Of a stretch of DNA of 56,663 nucleotides, positions 10,184 to 20,016 are shown piece by piece. The stretch lies in contig CAYTFW010000018.1 of assembly GCA_964437145.1 (NCBI GenBank), positions 1 through 56,663 of the forward strand. Direction: 5' to 3'. The notes beneath the pieces were generated by a model. The model saw only the letters and a list, made by a program, of their open reading frames with translations. It made no database searches and was not told the origin of the DNA. The stretch's first letter is position 1, and every line of letters starts with the position of its first letter. Origin of the DNA: JAFAZJ01 sp964437145 (GTDB lineage Bacteria; Pseudomonadota; Alphaproteobacteria; Reyranellales; Reyranellaceae). The position numbers and the translations under genes were made by a program.

Positions 10184-11725
10184 ATGCTGTACCGATTCGA
10201 GCAGTTCGAGGTGGATCCCGACCGCTATGAGCTGCGTCGCGATGGCGCGCCGCAGCCGCTCGAGCCGCTGGTGTTCGACCTGCTGCACTTCTTCGCGCGC
10301 AGCCCCAACCGGGTGCTGAGCCGCGAGGAGTTGATCGAGGTCGTGTGGCAGGGGCGCGCGGTCTCCGACACGACGATCTCCAGCGCTGTGAAGTCGGCCC
10401 GCCGGGCGCTGGGCGACAGCGGCGACAGCCAGCGTTTCATCCGGACCGTTCGCGGGCGCGGCTTCGAGTTCCAGGCGCGCGTGGTGCCGGAAGACCCGCC
10501 GGTGGTGGCCGCCGGAAAGCCGGCGACCGATGTGCCCGAGCGGGCCGCGTCGGAAGATGCGAAGCCCACCATATTGGTCGTGCCGTTGGTCAACCTCTCG
10601 GCCGACTCGGATGACTACTTCGCCGACGGCCTGACGGAAGACATCATCACCAACCTCGCGCGCTTCCGCGATCTGCGGGTCATCGGCGGCGCCTCGTCGT
10701 TCCAGTTCAAGGGGCGCGCGATCGATCTCCAGGAGGTGCGCGCGCGCACCAACGCCGGCTTTGTCGTCCAGGGCAGCGTTCGCCGGGCCGCCGGCCACCT
10801 GCGCATTTCGGTGCAGCTGATCGAGGGCGCGAGCGGCGTGCAGCTCTGGGGCGATCGTTACGACCGGGAGATGACCGATATCTTCAGCCTGCAGGACGAG
10901 GTGACGCGGACCGTCGCCGCCACGCTCGGCGTGAAGCTGCAGGACGTGGCGCTGCAACGCGCGCTGCGGAAGAGCCCCGCCGAGCTGTCCGCCTACGACT
11001 TTCTCCTGCGCGCCCGGCGCTACACCTGGATTCTCAGCGCCGACATGCACGCCGAGGCGCGCGACCTGCTGGAGAGAGCGGTCGAGCTGGATCCGCTGTC
11101 GGCCGACGCCCACGCGCTGCTCGCCAATGTCTATCTCGGCGAGCATCGCTTCGAGATGAATCCCCGCCCGAACCCGGTCGGCCGCGCGCTGACGCACGCG
11201 CTGGCCGCGACGCGGCTCGATCCGCAGAACGCGTACGCGCGCTGCTGGTTGGCGATCGCGCATTTCTTCCGGGGCGAGAGCGAGAAATTCGAGGCCGAGG
11301 CGCAGCTCGCGCTCAGCCTCAACCCCAACGATCCCGAGACACTGGCCTATGTCGGCCACTTCTACGCGTTCATGGGGCAGTTCGAGCGCGGCACCGAGCT
11401 GTCGCGGCGCGCGCAGCAGCTCAATCCGCTGCATGCCGGCTGGTATCACTTCAGCTTCGCGCGCCTGCACTATGACCAGCGCGACTACGCGCGGACGATC
11501 GCCGATGTCGAGAAGATCGGTCTGCCGCACTTCTACTGGGTGAACATGCTGATGGCGGCGGCGAAGGGCCAACTGGGCCATCCCGACGCGGCGCAGTCGC
11601 TTGCCCGCGTCTTCGAGGCGAAGCCGGGTTTCTCGGCGCTGGTCGAGCTCAAGAAGTGGAACACCGCGCCAGCCGACCTCGAACACATCGTCGAGGGTTT
11701 GCGCAAAGCCGGTCTGCCCCGTTAG
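10184..11725 (+). CDS. OmpR-type wHTH regulator with TolB-like and TPR domains
   Basis: 513 residues from the ATG at 10184, preceded by GGGGCAGGG; the longer frame from 9983 overlaps the divergent gene and was rejected. Residues about 1-100 form a Trans_reg_C DNA-binding domain (LEPLVFDLLHFF, VSDTTISSAVKSARRALGD, VRGRGFEF). A COG5616-like TolB-like segment follows (VVPLVNLSADSDDYFADGL, about 130-260), then TPR-like repeats to the end. This CadC/adenylate-cyclase-type layout is common in alphaproteobacteria. There is no transmembrane segment, so it is probably cytoplasmic. Its TAG stop overlaps the TAA of the convergent sua5. Confidence 0.85.
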   Translation: MLYRFEQFEVDPDRYELRRDGAPQPLEPLVFDLLHFFARSPNRVLSREELIEVVWQGRAVSDTTISSAVKSARRALGDSGDSQRFIRTVRGRGFEFQARVVPEDPPVVAAGKPATDVPERAASEDAKPTILVVPLVNLSADSDDYFADGLTEDIITNLARFRDLRVIGGASSFQFKGRAIDLQEVRARTNAGFVVQGSVRRAAGHLRISVQLIEGASGVQLWGDRYDREMTDIFSLQDEVTRTVAATLGVKLQDVALQRALRKSPAELSAYDFLLRARRYTWILSADMHAEARDLLERAVELDPLSADAHALLANVYLGEHRFEMNPRPNPVGRALTHALAATRLDPQNAYARCWLAIAHFFRGESEKFEAEAQLALSLNPNDPETLAYVGHFYAFMGQFERGTELSRRAQQLNPLHAGWYHFSFARLHYDQRDYARTIADVEKIGLPHFYWVNMLMAAAKGQLGHPDAAQSLARVFEAKPGFSALVELKKWNTAPADLEHIVEGLRKAGLPR

Positions 11726-12656
11726 CCCGTCGCCGCGGGTCGAGGCGCGGCGGCGCGGCGCAAGCGGTCGTTGATGGCGATGCCGAGACCTTCCTCCGGG
11801 ACGGGCGCCACGGCGATCGCCGATGCGCCCGACGCGTCGAGTTGGCGCAGCATCGCGAACAGATTGGCCGCCGCCTCGACAAGATCGCCGCTCGGGCTGA
11901 GGTTGAGCGTGCCGGCGATCCGGCCGAAGCCGAGCATCGTTTCGCCCGCTTGCGCCGCTATCGCGTTCAGCCGCACGGCGGCGCGCGGCGCGTAGTGGCT
12001 TTCGAGCTGGCCCGGCGAATGCAGTGTGCCGGCGACGCCGATGGCCGGGCCGTCCTCGATCTTACCGATCACCGCCTCGATCGCCTCGCGCGTCGTGCCG
12101 CCGGGGCGCAGCAAGGTCGGCCTGGGCGTGGTGAGGTCGAGCACGGTCGATTCTAGCCCCACATCGCAAGGGCCGCCGTCGATCACCAGATCGACCGCGT
12201 CGCCCAGCGATTCGACGACGTGCTCCGGCCGCGTCGGACTGATCGCGCCGGAACGGTTGGCGCTGGGCGCGGCGATCGGCACGCCCGACGCGGCGATCAG
12301 GGCGCGGGCGATGGGATGCGAAGGCGCGCGCACAGCGGCGGTGTCGAGTCCGGCCGAGGCGAGCAGCGACAGGCGGCAATCCGCGACGCGCGGCAGGACG
12401 AGGGTGAGGGGGCCGGGCCAGAATTTCGCCGCCAACCGCTCGGCGGTGTCGTTCCACACGACGTGGCGGCGCGCCTCGGCGGCGTCGAGCACGTGGGCGA
12501 TCAGCGGATTGAACGCCGGGCGCCCCTTGGCGGCGAAGATCGCCGCGACGGCGCGGTCCTGCGTGGCGTCGGCGCCCAGGCCGTAGACCGTCTCGGTGGG
12601 GAAGGCGACGAGGCGGCCGGCGCGGATCAACGCCGCGGCGCGCTCGATGAGCGCGT

Positions 12657-12660
<4 letters not shown>
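11722..12660 (-). CDS. sua5: Threonylcarbamoyl-AMP synthase, Sua5 type
   Basis: 312 residues. The YrdC/TsaC fold (about 1-200) includes FPTETVYGLGADA, KGRPAFNPLIAH and SANRSG, which bind ATP and threonine. A Sua5 C-terminal domain follows (about 205-312, with HYAPRA), so it is the two-domain Sua5 form rather than short TsaC. The enzyme makes threonylcarbamoyl-AMP from Thr, bicarbonate and ATP for the t6A modification of tRNA. The ATG overlaps the TGA of cysQ (12657-12660), so the two are translationally coupled. The stop overlaps the stop of the convergent regulator. Confidence 0.93.
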
Positions 12661-13517
<857 letters not shown>

Positions 13518-13587
13518 AATGTTATGGATTCTACGCCGGTCGGGAGGCATGGTCCGGCCATGCTCCTAGCGCTTATCAGGAGGCATC

Positions 13588-13959
13588 ATGCGCAGTGTCG
13601 TTCTCGGTTCTCTCTTCGCCGCCACCGTCCTGGCCGCCGCGCCGGCTCTGGCGCAGACCAAGCAGTACGCCGGCTCCGTCAGCTCCGGCCAGAATCAGGG
13701 CGGATCGACGCGCTGTCCGACCTACGCCATGAAAATGGACATGACCGTCAACGGCTCGAGCATCCAGGCGACCTTCCAACAGGAAGGGCGGGACCAGCGC
13801 AACTTCGCCGCTACGGCGGCGGCCGACGGCAGCTTCGTTACGGAGGCCATCGTCGGCGGCGGCGGCAAGATGAAGGTGACCGGCAAGGTGACACCGACGG
13901 AGGTCACCGTGAAGCTCGACGGCTATTGCATCTTCAACTTCAAGCTCGCACCCAAGTGA
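13588..13959 (+). CDS. Small secreted protein, paralogue 1
   Basis: 123 residues. The signal peptide is cleaved after ALA (about residue 22). The mature part is predicted to be all beta, with a repeated Lys/Gly-Thr pattern and the blocks TFQQEGR and LDGYC. It has two Cys residues that could pair. It is a clear paralogue of the gene at 14086-14442; a collapsed third copy lies between them. The family is unknown to me. An AGGAGGC site precedes the start. Confidence 0.78.
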   Translation: MRSVVLGSLFAATVLAAAPALAQTKQYAGSVSSGQNQGGSTRCPTYAMKMDMTVNGSSIQATFQQEGRDQRNFAATAAADGSFVTEAIVGGGGKMKVTGKVTPTEVTVKLDGYCIFNFKLAPK

Positions 13960-13991
13960 ACACGGGTGACGTCGATCGGGGGCGAAGTCTC

Positions 13992-14063
13992 ATGCGCGTC
14001 GTGGCAAGCTTGGCGGCCGTTGCATCTTCAACTTCAAGCTCGCGCCCAAGCGATCGCGGGTAG
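13992..14063 (+). pseudogene. Collapsed third copy of the small secreted protein
   Basis: The first few codons and ribosome site (GGGGGCGAAGTCTC ATGCGCG) resemble the start of the 14086 paralogue. They are joined directly to TTGCATCTTCAACTTCAAGC, which is the 3' end of the 13588 gene (13927-13946). The interior of roughly 270 bp is missing and the join is out of frame. It is best read as an internally deleted member of a former three-gene tandem array. Confidence 0.75.
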
Positions 14064-14085
14064 CGACTAACAGGGGGAAAGTCCC

Positions 14086-14442
14086 ATGCGCGCAACCATC
14101 GCCTGCTCCATCGTCGTCGCCGGGCTGCTGAGCGCGGCGCCGGCGATGGCGCAGAACTACACCTGGACCGGCTACGGCGCCGGTCAGGGGAACTGCCCGC
14201 GCTACAAGATGACCATCGACGTCACCGTCACCGGCAACCAGGTCAAGGGCACCTTCCAGCAGGAAGGCCGCTCGCAGCGCTTCTGGGATCCCGTGGCGAT
14301 GGATGGCGGCGGCAACTTCCAGGCCACCGCCAAGGTGCAGGACGGCAACATGAAGGTACGTGGCAAGATCACGCCCGCCGGCGGCAACGTGCTGCTCGAC
14401 GGCTACTGCAAGTTCGACGCCAAGCAGCTCACCAAGAAGTAG
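14086..14442 (+). CDS. Small secreted protein, paralogue 2
   Basis: 118 residues. The signal peptide is cleaved after AMA (residue 22). It shares TFQQEGR, the KMT/MKV-type strands and LDGYCKF with the paralogue at 13588, again with two Cys in matching places. A GGGGGAAAG ribosome site lies 7-8 nt before the ATG. Only 5 bp separate its stop from the following SDR gene, so they may be co-transcribed. The function is unknown. Confidence 0.78.
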   Translation: MRATIACSIVVAGLLSAAPAMAQNYTWTGYGAGQGNCPRYKMTIDVTVTGNQVKGTFQQEGRSQRFWDPVAMDGGGNFQATAKVQDGNMKVRGKITPAGGNVLLDGYCKFDAKQLTKK

Positions 14443-14447
14443 TCGAT

Positions 14448-15290
14448 ATGGCGCGTCTCGACGGCAAGGTCTGCATCGTCACCGGTGCGACCAGCGGAAT
14501 CGGTCGCCGTACGGCCGAGATCTTCGTCGCCGAGGGCGCCCGCGTGGTGGCCGCCGGCCGCCGCGCCGATCTCGGCGCCGCGCTCGAGAAGGAGCTCGGC
14601 GCCGAGCGTCTGATGTTCAAGCGCACCGACGTCACCCAGGAAGCCGAGTTCAAGGCGCTCATTGGCGCGTGCGTCGCCAAATGGGGCCGCGTCGACTGCC
14701 TGTTCAACAACGCCGGCGGACCGGCGCCGGTGGGCGGTATCGAGACCATCCCGGTCGACGGCTTCGACGCGGCCATGGCCTCGCTGGTGCGTAGCGTGAT
14801 GCTGGGCATGAAGCATGTGACGCCGGTGATGGTGAAGCAGGGCTCCGGCAGCATCATCAACAACGGCTCGGTGGCGGCGCGCCGCGCCGGCATGTCGAGC
14901 TCGATGATCTACAGCGCCGCCAAGGCGGCGGTGAACCACCTCACCGTCTGCGTCGCCATGCAGCTGGGCGAGAAGAACATCAGGGTGAACTCGATCTCGC
15001 CCGGCGGCATCGCCACCGGCATCTTCGGCAAGGCGCTGGGGTTGTCGCACGAGGAGGCCGAGAAGACCGCCGAGACCATGAAGGGCGTCTTCGCCGCCAA
15101 CCAGCCGATCCCGCGCGCCGGCCTGACCGACGACATCGCCCGCGCCGCGGTGTTCCTGGCCTCCGACGAGTCGAGCTTCGTCAACGGCCACGATCTGGTG
15201 GTCGATGGCGGCCTGGTCGGCGGCCGCATGTGGACGCCACACCAGCAGGGGCTGAACGCCCTGCGCAAGGCCTTCGGCGTCGAGGGTTGA
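14448..15290 (+). CDS. SDR-family oxidoreductase
   Basis: 280 residues, classical short-chain dehydrogenase length. TGATSGIG (about 12-19) binds NAD(P), NNAG is present, and the catalytic Ser (NNGSVA), Tyr and Lys (YSAAK) are all in place. A longer C-terminal tail (WTPHQQGLNAL) follows the usual VDGG motif. The substrate is unknown. It directly follows the small secreted protein gene and converges on another SDR gene. Confidence 0.88.
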   Translation: MARLDGKVCIVTGATSGIGRRTAEIFVAEGARVVAAGRRADLGAALEKELGAERLMFKRTDVTQEAEFKALIGACVAKWGRVDCLFNNAGGPAPVGGIETIPVDGFDAAMASLVRSVMLGMKHVTPVMVKQGSGSIINNGSVAARRAGMSSSMIYSAAKAAVNHLTVCVAMQLGEKNIRVNSISPGGIATGIFGKALGLSHEEAEKTAETMKGVFAANQPIPRAGLTDDIARAAVFLASDESSFVNGHDLVVDGGLVGGRMWTPHQQGLNALRKAFGVEG

Positions 15291-15319
15291 TTGGGACCGC
15301 CGGCGTCCCCAAAGACGTA

Positions 15320-16084
15320 CTACGCCAACACCGTCGTCAGCCCGCCATCGACGACGATCGACTGGCCGGTGATGTAGGCGCCGGCATCCGACGACAGCAG
15401 CAGCAGCGCACCGCGCAGATCTTCGGGCGTGCCCCAGCGATGCGCCGCGGTGCGCTGCTCGATCATGTCGGTGAAGCTCTTGGTCTGCTGCAGCGTGATG
15501 TTGAACTCGGTGCGGATATAGCCCGGGCAGATGCAGTTCGCCGTGACGTCGGGGCCGAGCTCGATCGCGAGCGTCTTGGTCAGCCCGATCAGCCCGTGCT
15601 TGCAGGCGACATAGGCCGCCACCGTCTCGCGACCGAGAATGCCCAGGATCGAGGAGATGTTGACGATGCGGCCGCTCTTCTGGCGCAGCATGTGCCGGCC
15701 GCACTCGCGCGCCAGCAGGAAGGGCGCGGTGAGGTCGGTATCGACGACCTGCTGCCAGTCCGAGCGCGGCAGGTCGACGACAGGCTTGCGGATGGTGATG
15801 CCGGCGTTGTTGACCAGCACGTCGATGCGGCCGTGTCGCGCAACGATGTCGGCGACGGCCTTCACCACCGCCGTCTCGTCGGCGACATCGAGCGCCAGCG
15901 CCTCGGCTTTGCCGCCGTCCCTGACGATCGACGCCACCGTGGCCTCCAGATCGGGCGCGGTGCGCGCGGCGCAGACCACGGTAGCGCCTGAAGCGGCCAA
16001 GGTCACCGCGAAGTCGCGCCCCAACCCGCGCGACGCACCGGTTACCAATGCCACGCGGCCTTTCAGCGAAAACAGATCGGTCAT
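15320..16084 (-). CDS. SDR-family oxidoreductase (gluconate 5-dehydrogenase-like)
   Basis: 254 residues from the ATG at 16084. It has TGASRGLG for cofactor binding, NNAG, Ser in NISSILG, and Tyr/Lys in YVACK. The start (LFSLKGRVALVTG) and the region TDLTAPFLLARECGRHM resemble gluconate 5-dehydrogenase-type SDRs, but this is only a family hint. A reading frame extending 33 residues upstream was rejected because it lacks a ribosome site and family similarity. Confidence 0.85.
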   Translation of the reverse strand: MTDLFSLKGRVALVTGASRGLGRDFAVTLAASGATVVCAARTAPDLEATVASIVRDGGKAEALALDVADETAVVKAVADIVARHGRIDVLVNNAGITIRKPVVDLPRSDWQQVVDTDLTAPFLLARECGRHMLRQKSGRIVNISSILGILGRETVAAYVACKHGLIGLTKTLAIELGPDVTANCICPGYIRTEFNITLQQTKSFTDMIEQRTAAHRWGTPEDLRGALLLLSSDAGAYITGQSIVVDGGLTTVLA

Positions 16085-16181
16085 GACGTCATCCCCCGGC
16101 GCATGATCTGGCGCGTAATTGAGACCGCGATGATAGCGGCCTATCTCGGATGCACGAACGGCTCTTCGCCAGGAGGCATCC

Positions 16182-16445
16182 ATGTCTCACGTCAGATCCG
16201 ATCTCCATGTCGAGATCCCGACCTTCCAGTCGCTGGCCGACCGCGAGGCGAAACCGGCGCCGCGCCCGACGCTCATCGCGCGGATCGCCGCCACGCTGCG
16301 CGTCTGGCGTGAGCGGCGCATTGCGCGGCGGGCGCTGGCGCAAGTCGATGCCCGCAGCCTGCGCGACGTCGGCATCGCGCCCGAGCTCGTGGCCTACGAG
16401 ATAGCCCAGCCCTTCTGGTGCGAACCGCGCGACTGGCGGGCGTGA
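16182..16445 (+). CDS. DUF1127-containing small protein
   Basis: 87 residues. A perfect AGGAGG site lies 6 nt before the ATG. The second half (WRERRIARRALAQVDARS, then LRDVGIAPELV) is the DUF1127 motif, a basic helix followed by 'LRDIGI'. DUF1127 proteins of alphaproteobacteria have been linked to RNA turnover and phosphate or carbon physiology. The N-terminal 40 residues are variable. It is a stand-alone gene. Confidence 0.85.
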   Translation: MSHVRSDLHVEIPTFQSLADREAKPAPRPTLIARIAATLRVWRERRIARRALAQVDARSLRDVGIAPELVAYEIAQPFWCEPRDWRA

Positions 16446-16487
16446 CCTGCGCTAGGGTGCGGCCGCACGCCAACGCAGGAGGAAGAC

Positions 16488-17291
16488 GTGGCCGCACAGA
16501 AGGGGAAAGTCGCGATCGTCACGGGATCGGCAACAGGGCTGGGCGCCGCCGCGGCGGTGCAGCTCGCCGATCTCGGCTGGAACATCGTCGTCAACTACAC
16601 GCGCAGCAAGAAGGAAGCCGACGAGACGATGGCGGCCGTCAAGGCCAAGGGCGTGAAGGCGATCCTGGTGCAGGCCGATGTCGGCCAGGATTCCGACTGC
16701 AAGAGGCTGGTCGACTCGGCGATGAAGGAATGGGGCCGGATCGACGGCGTGCTCAACAACGCCGGCACGACCAAGGCGCAGGCGCAGGGCGATCTCGACG
16801 GCGTCAACGCCGAGGATTTCGAGCGCATCAACCGCATCAACGTCGTCGGCCCCTACCAGATGGCGCGCGCCGTCTTCCCCGTGATGAAGAAGCAGTGGGA
16901 GGACAAGAAGGAGCGCGGCTCGATCGTCAACATCTCCTCGATCGCCGGCGTGATGGGCGTGGGCTCGTCGATCCCCTACATGTGCTCCAAGGGCGCGCTC
17001 AACACGCTGACCTTGGCGCTGGCGAAATGGCTGGCGCCGGCGGTGCGCGTCAACACCATCTGCCCGGGCTTCATCCAGGGCCGCTGGCTGCTCGGTGTCT
17101 TCGGCGAGAAGGGCTACGCCGCCGCGCTGGCGCAGCAGGAGAGCGGCACGCCGCTGCGCCAGGCCGGCACGCCAGACCAGATGGCCGAGACCGCGATCTT
17201 CTTCCTCACCAGCGCCAGCAACGTCACCGGCGAGTTCATGATCGTCGACGCCGGCGCGCATCTCGCCGCGGCGCCGTTGAAGGCACGGTGA
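16488..17291 (+). CDS. SDR-family oxidoreductase (FabG-like)
   Basis: 267 residues starting at GTG 16488, which has a GCAGGAGGAAG ribosome site just upstream. It shows TGSATGLG, NNAG, Ser in NISSIAG and Tyr/Lys in YMCSK. The overall pattern is that of 3-oxoacyl-ACP reductase-like SDRs; the true substrate is unknown. A compact hairpin follows the stop codon. Confidence 0.87.
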   Translation: MAAQKGKVAIVTGSATGLGAAAAVQLADLGWNIVVNYTRSKKEADETMAAVKAKGVKAILVQADVGQDSDCKRLVDSAMKEWGRIDGVLNNAGTTKAQAQGDLDGVNAEDFERINRINVVGPYQMARAVFPVMKKQWEDKKERGSIVNISSIAGVMGVGSSIPYMCSKGALNTLTLALAKWLAPAVRVNTICPGFIQGRWLLGVFGEKGYAAALAQQESGTPLRQAGTPDQMAETAIFFLTSASNVTGEFMIVDAGAHLAAAPLKAR

Positions 17292-17297
17292 TCCTCT

Positions 17298-17323
17298 CCC
17301 TCTCCCCGCACGCGGGGAGAGGG
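17298..17323. terminator. Hairpin between convergent genes
   Basis: A perfect 12-bp inverted repeat (CCCTCTCCCCGC / GCGGGGAGAGGG) with a 2-nt loop lies in the 34 bp between the convergent SDR and phosphatase stop codons. It could serve as a bidirectional terminator, though it lacks T-runs. Confidence 0.6.
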
Positions 17324-17325
17324 GG

Positions 17326-17892
17326 TCATGACGGCAATTCGTGGCCGCGGCCGATGTTGACGATCACCTGCCGCAGCTGCGGCTTGCGCTCCAGCAGCGC
17401 GCGGCGATAGGCCACGAGGCCGTCGAGCAGCGCGCCCTTGCGCTCCAATAAGCGGTCGGCGAATTCGACGATGCGCGTGTTGGGCCAGGCGTGCGGGCGC
17501 AGGTCGAGGATGCGCAGGAAGGCCTCGGTCTCGCGGCCGGGATTGAACTGCGCCATCAGCACCGCCGCAGACGCCGTCGAGCGCGAGATGCCGGCGTGGC
17601 AATGCACCAGCAGGTGTCGCGCGCCCTCGCCAGCCGCGCGCAGGCGTTCGCCCAACGCCAGGATGCGGCGTACGTCGGCCTCGCCACAGGCGATGAAACC
17701 AGGGAACTCGGCGACGACATCGTCGAAGCGCAGCAGCTCGTGGTCGATCGCGCCGTAGTCGCCCAGCGCCTCGGGCGACGGGTGGTGCGTATCGAGCAGC
17801 GACAGCACATGGCTGACGCCGCTGTCGCCGTGCTGCGCCAGCTCGGGGATGCCGCAGACGGTGACCTTGAACGGGGTGAGTGGCGGGGACAT
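17326..17892 (-). CDS. Tyrosine/dual-specificity protein phosphatase-like
   Basis: 188 residues. The P-loop HCHAGISRST (about 96-105) has the CX5R signature with the catalytic Cys and phosphate-binding Arg. The domain before it (FDDV, and the GEADVRRILALGERL helix) fits a small cysteine phosphatase of the DSP/PTP type. The physiological target is unknown. It lies 38 bp downstream of the DUF3616 gene and may be in one transcript with it. Confidence 0.82.
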   Translation of the reverse strand: MSPPLTPFKVTVCGIPELAQHGDSGVSHVLSLLDTHHPSPEALGDYGAIDHELLRFDDVVAEFPGFIACGEADVRRILALGERLRAAGEGARHLLVHCHAGISRSTASAAVLMAQFNPGRETEAFLRILDLRPHAWPNTRIVEFADRLLERKGALLDGLVAYRRALLERKPQLRQVIVNIGRGHELPS

Positions 17893-17930
17893 GCGCCGTG
17901 CTTAGCCAGCGCGGCGCGACCTGTCCACCA

Positions 17931-19058
17931 TCACGGCACGCGATAGATCTCGGCGCGGTAGATCGGCCCGTCCTCCGAGGGATCGCCGTCGCGATCGATC
18001 AACCGCGGCCCGTCGATGCCGTCGCGCAACAGCATCAGCCGGTCCGATCCCGGGGCGATCGTGGCGATCACCTCCGGCCCGCCGCCATCGGGCGACATCG
18101 GCAGGTACCCAACGCGCTCGACGGCGTCCGACGCGCCGGCGTCGCGCCAACGGTACAGCGCCGATTCGACCTGCCGGGTCATGGTCGGGCCGGCGAGGAT
18201 CAGCAGGTCGTCGCCGCGCCATTCCAGGTCGCGCACACCGAATCCGTCGAGATCGAGCAGATGGAAGCGTGGTTCGTCGTCGACCGTCAGGCCCCGCTCC
18301 TTGTGGTCGCCGATCGTGACCTCGACAACGACCGCGAGACCGTCGATCACCGGCCCGCGCAGGCCGACGAAGGCGGTCGATCGGGAGGCGTCGTTGGCGC
18401 GGCGACGGATGGCGAGGCCCTCGATGTCGAGGCCGTTCTCCTTCGTGCTGGCCAGCGTGTAGGGCGTGAACCAGCCGATGTCGCCGAACGAGGCCTCGGG
18501 CGTTCCCGTCAACGTCGACATCTCGCGCACGAAGCCGTCCGCGCGCGGCGGGGCCTTGCGTAGCGCCGACAGGAAGGCCGTCGTGTATGTCGTCCCGACC
18601 GGCTCGATGCGGAGGTGACGCCCGCTGTCGGGCTTGATCGCGCCGTTCTCGGTTTCGATGTAGCCGAAGAGCAGCCGGTTGCGGTCGCGCTTGAGGCCCT
18701 GCTGCTTGGGATGCAACTCGTCCGGTGCCGCGTGACCCATGGCGTGCGAGCCGATCAGCCACAGGCGCTCGCCGTCGACAGCGAGTGCCTCCAGATCGAA
18801 TTCGCGTTCCGCGTCGATCTCCTCGGCGCGCAGCGCGAAGAGATCACGCAACGCGATCGCCTTCTTCATCGTGTAGCGCGAGGCCTGCGTTCCATCGCGC
18901 CGCAGGCGCAGCAGTTTCTTGCCCTCGTCGTTGGCGAGATAGAGGCTGTCACCGATGAACGCGGCGCCTGAGAGATTGTGGATCGCCCTCTTCTTCGTCG
19001 CCTCGTCGTCGAGATCGAGCTCGATAGACAACGCGTCCGGTGACAGATCGTCAGGCAT
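17931..19058 (-). CDS. DUF3616 family protein
   Basis: 375 residues from the ATG at 19058, which has GGGGAGC upstream. The in-frame extension to 19313 crosses a hairpin terminator and was rejected. The sequence shows repeating WxxG/SDxLYLAND and LDLEALAVDGERLW-type segments typical of the beta-propeller-like DUF3616 family. There is no signal peptide, so it is probably cytoplasmic. Function is unknown. Confidence 0.78.
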   Translation of the reverse strand: MPDDLSPDALSIELDLDDEATKKRAIHNLSGAAFIGDSLYLANDEGKKLLRLRRDGTQASRYTMKKAIALRDLFALRAEEIDAEREFDLEALAVDGERLWLIGSHAMGHAAPDELHPKQQGLKRDRNRLLFGYIETENGAIKPDSGRHLRIEPVGTTYTTAFLSALRKAPPRADGFVREMSTLTGTPEASFGDIGWFTPYTLASTKENGLDIEGLAIRRRANDASRSTAFVGLRGPVIDGLAVVVEVTIGDHKERGLTVDDEPRFHLLDLDGFGVRDLEWRGDDLLILAGPTMTRQVESALYRWRDAGASDAVERVGYLPMSPDGGGPEVIATIAPGSDRLMLLRDGIDGPRLIDRDGDPSEDGPIYRAEIYRVP

Positions 19059-19110
19059 GCGCAGCTCCCCTCGGCGTGCGCAGCCTACGCGTTCCGCGCG
19101 TAAAGAAAAT

Positions 19111-19141
19111 GGGCGCTCGTCTGACGGAAAGACGAGCGCCC
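19111..19141 (-). terminator. Intrinsic terminator (minus strand)
   Basis: Arms 19111-19122 and 19130-19141 (GGGCGCTCGTCT and its complement) form a perfect 12-bp stem. On the minus strand the stem is followed by ATTTTCTTTA, a good T-rich tail. It would end transcripts coming from the TauE/SafE operon (stop at 19279), leaving a 3' UTR of about 140 nt. That leader-like stretch (19142-19278) holds no convincing gene and could encode a small RNA. Confidence 0.75.
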
Positions 19142-19278
19142 AAGGGGGTGTGTCGCCCACCGGTCGGCCCGTTGGGGCAGAACCGCCGGTGTGCGAGCGG
19201 AACCATGCCTGCAAATCCTGATTGAACGCTGACGACATGCGCGACGATTTCGATCCGCGCTGTTGTGGAAAAGTTGTC

Positions 19279-20016
19279 TCAGAACAGGCCGCGTGAAAGA
19301 TGAATCCCGACACCGAACATCACCGCGAGGAACATCTTGCGGAACACCTCCGGCGATACTGCACGCCGCAACTTCTGCCCCAGCCACATGCCGAGCAAGG
19401 TCGGCGCGGTCGCGACCAACGTGCCGATTCCGTTGGTGATCGTGAACGCGCCGGCATCGGCGAGCGCGACCGTCAAGGCGGCCGTGAACACCACGAACAG
19501 AATACCGAGCGCCTGAATCAATTCGTCGCGCGTCAGTGCCAGCGACTGCATGTACGGCAGGAACGGCACCGCGGCCATGCCGGTCACACCGCCGATGAGA
19601 CCGGTCGCCGCGCCGCTCAACGGATTGGCCCACCATTCGTGACGCGCTGGCACGTGCGGGCGCCAGGCGACGAAAGCGGTTAACGAGAAAATCACGAGGA
19701 TCACACCGAGCAATCCGACCGACAGTGGCGAGCCGAGGCTGCGCAAGGTCAGCGCCGAGATGAAGATCCCCGATACGATCGCGATACCCATGATCCAGAA
19801 GCGACGCAGCATTGCGCGGAAATGGCCGCCCCAGAACGCCTGCCAGACATTCGTCGCCAAGGTCGGCACGGTCAGCAGCGCCAGCGCGTCGCTGATCGGC
19901 AGCGCGAGTGTGGTGAGCGCGATAGCGGTGGGCGGCAGGCCCATACCGGCGGTGCCCTTGACCAGCCCGGCGATCAGGAACGCGCCGAACACGATGGCGA
20001 AGTAAGTCAGGTCCAT
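19279..20016 (-). CDS. TauE/SafE-family membrane permease
   Basis: 245 residues with about 7-8 hydrophobic helices. The N-terminal half has GLVKGTAGMGLPP and the second half ATGLIGGVTGMAAVP, the two inverted-repeat signatures of TauE/SafE (DUF81) sulfite/organosulfur exporters. The start at 20016 lies inside the end of the upstream glycosyltransferase gene, so the three minus-strand genes form one coupled operon. The transported anion cannot be deduced. Confidence 0.88.
   Translation of the reverse strand: MDLTYFAIVFGAFLIAGLVKGTAGMGLPPTAIALTTLALPISDALALLTVPTLATNVWQAFWGGHFRAMLRRFWIMGIAIVSGIFISALTLRSLGSPLSVGLLGVILVIFSLTAFVAWRPHVPARHEWWANPLSGAATGLIGGVTGMAAVPFLPYMQSLALTRDELIQALGILFVVFTAALTVALADAGAFTITNGIGTLVATAPTLLGMWLGQKLRRAVSPEVFRKMFLAVMFGVGIHLSRGLF

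Noticed and set aside
19059..19313. In-frame N-terminal extension of the DUF3616 protein
   Set aside because: It would cross a strong terminator hairpin and lacks similarity to the family; the ATG at 19058 has a ribosome site.
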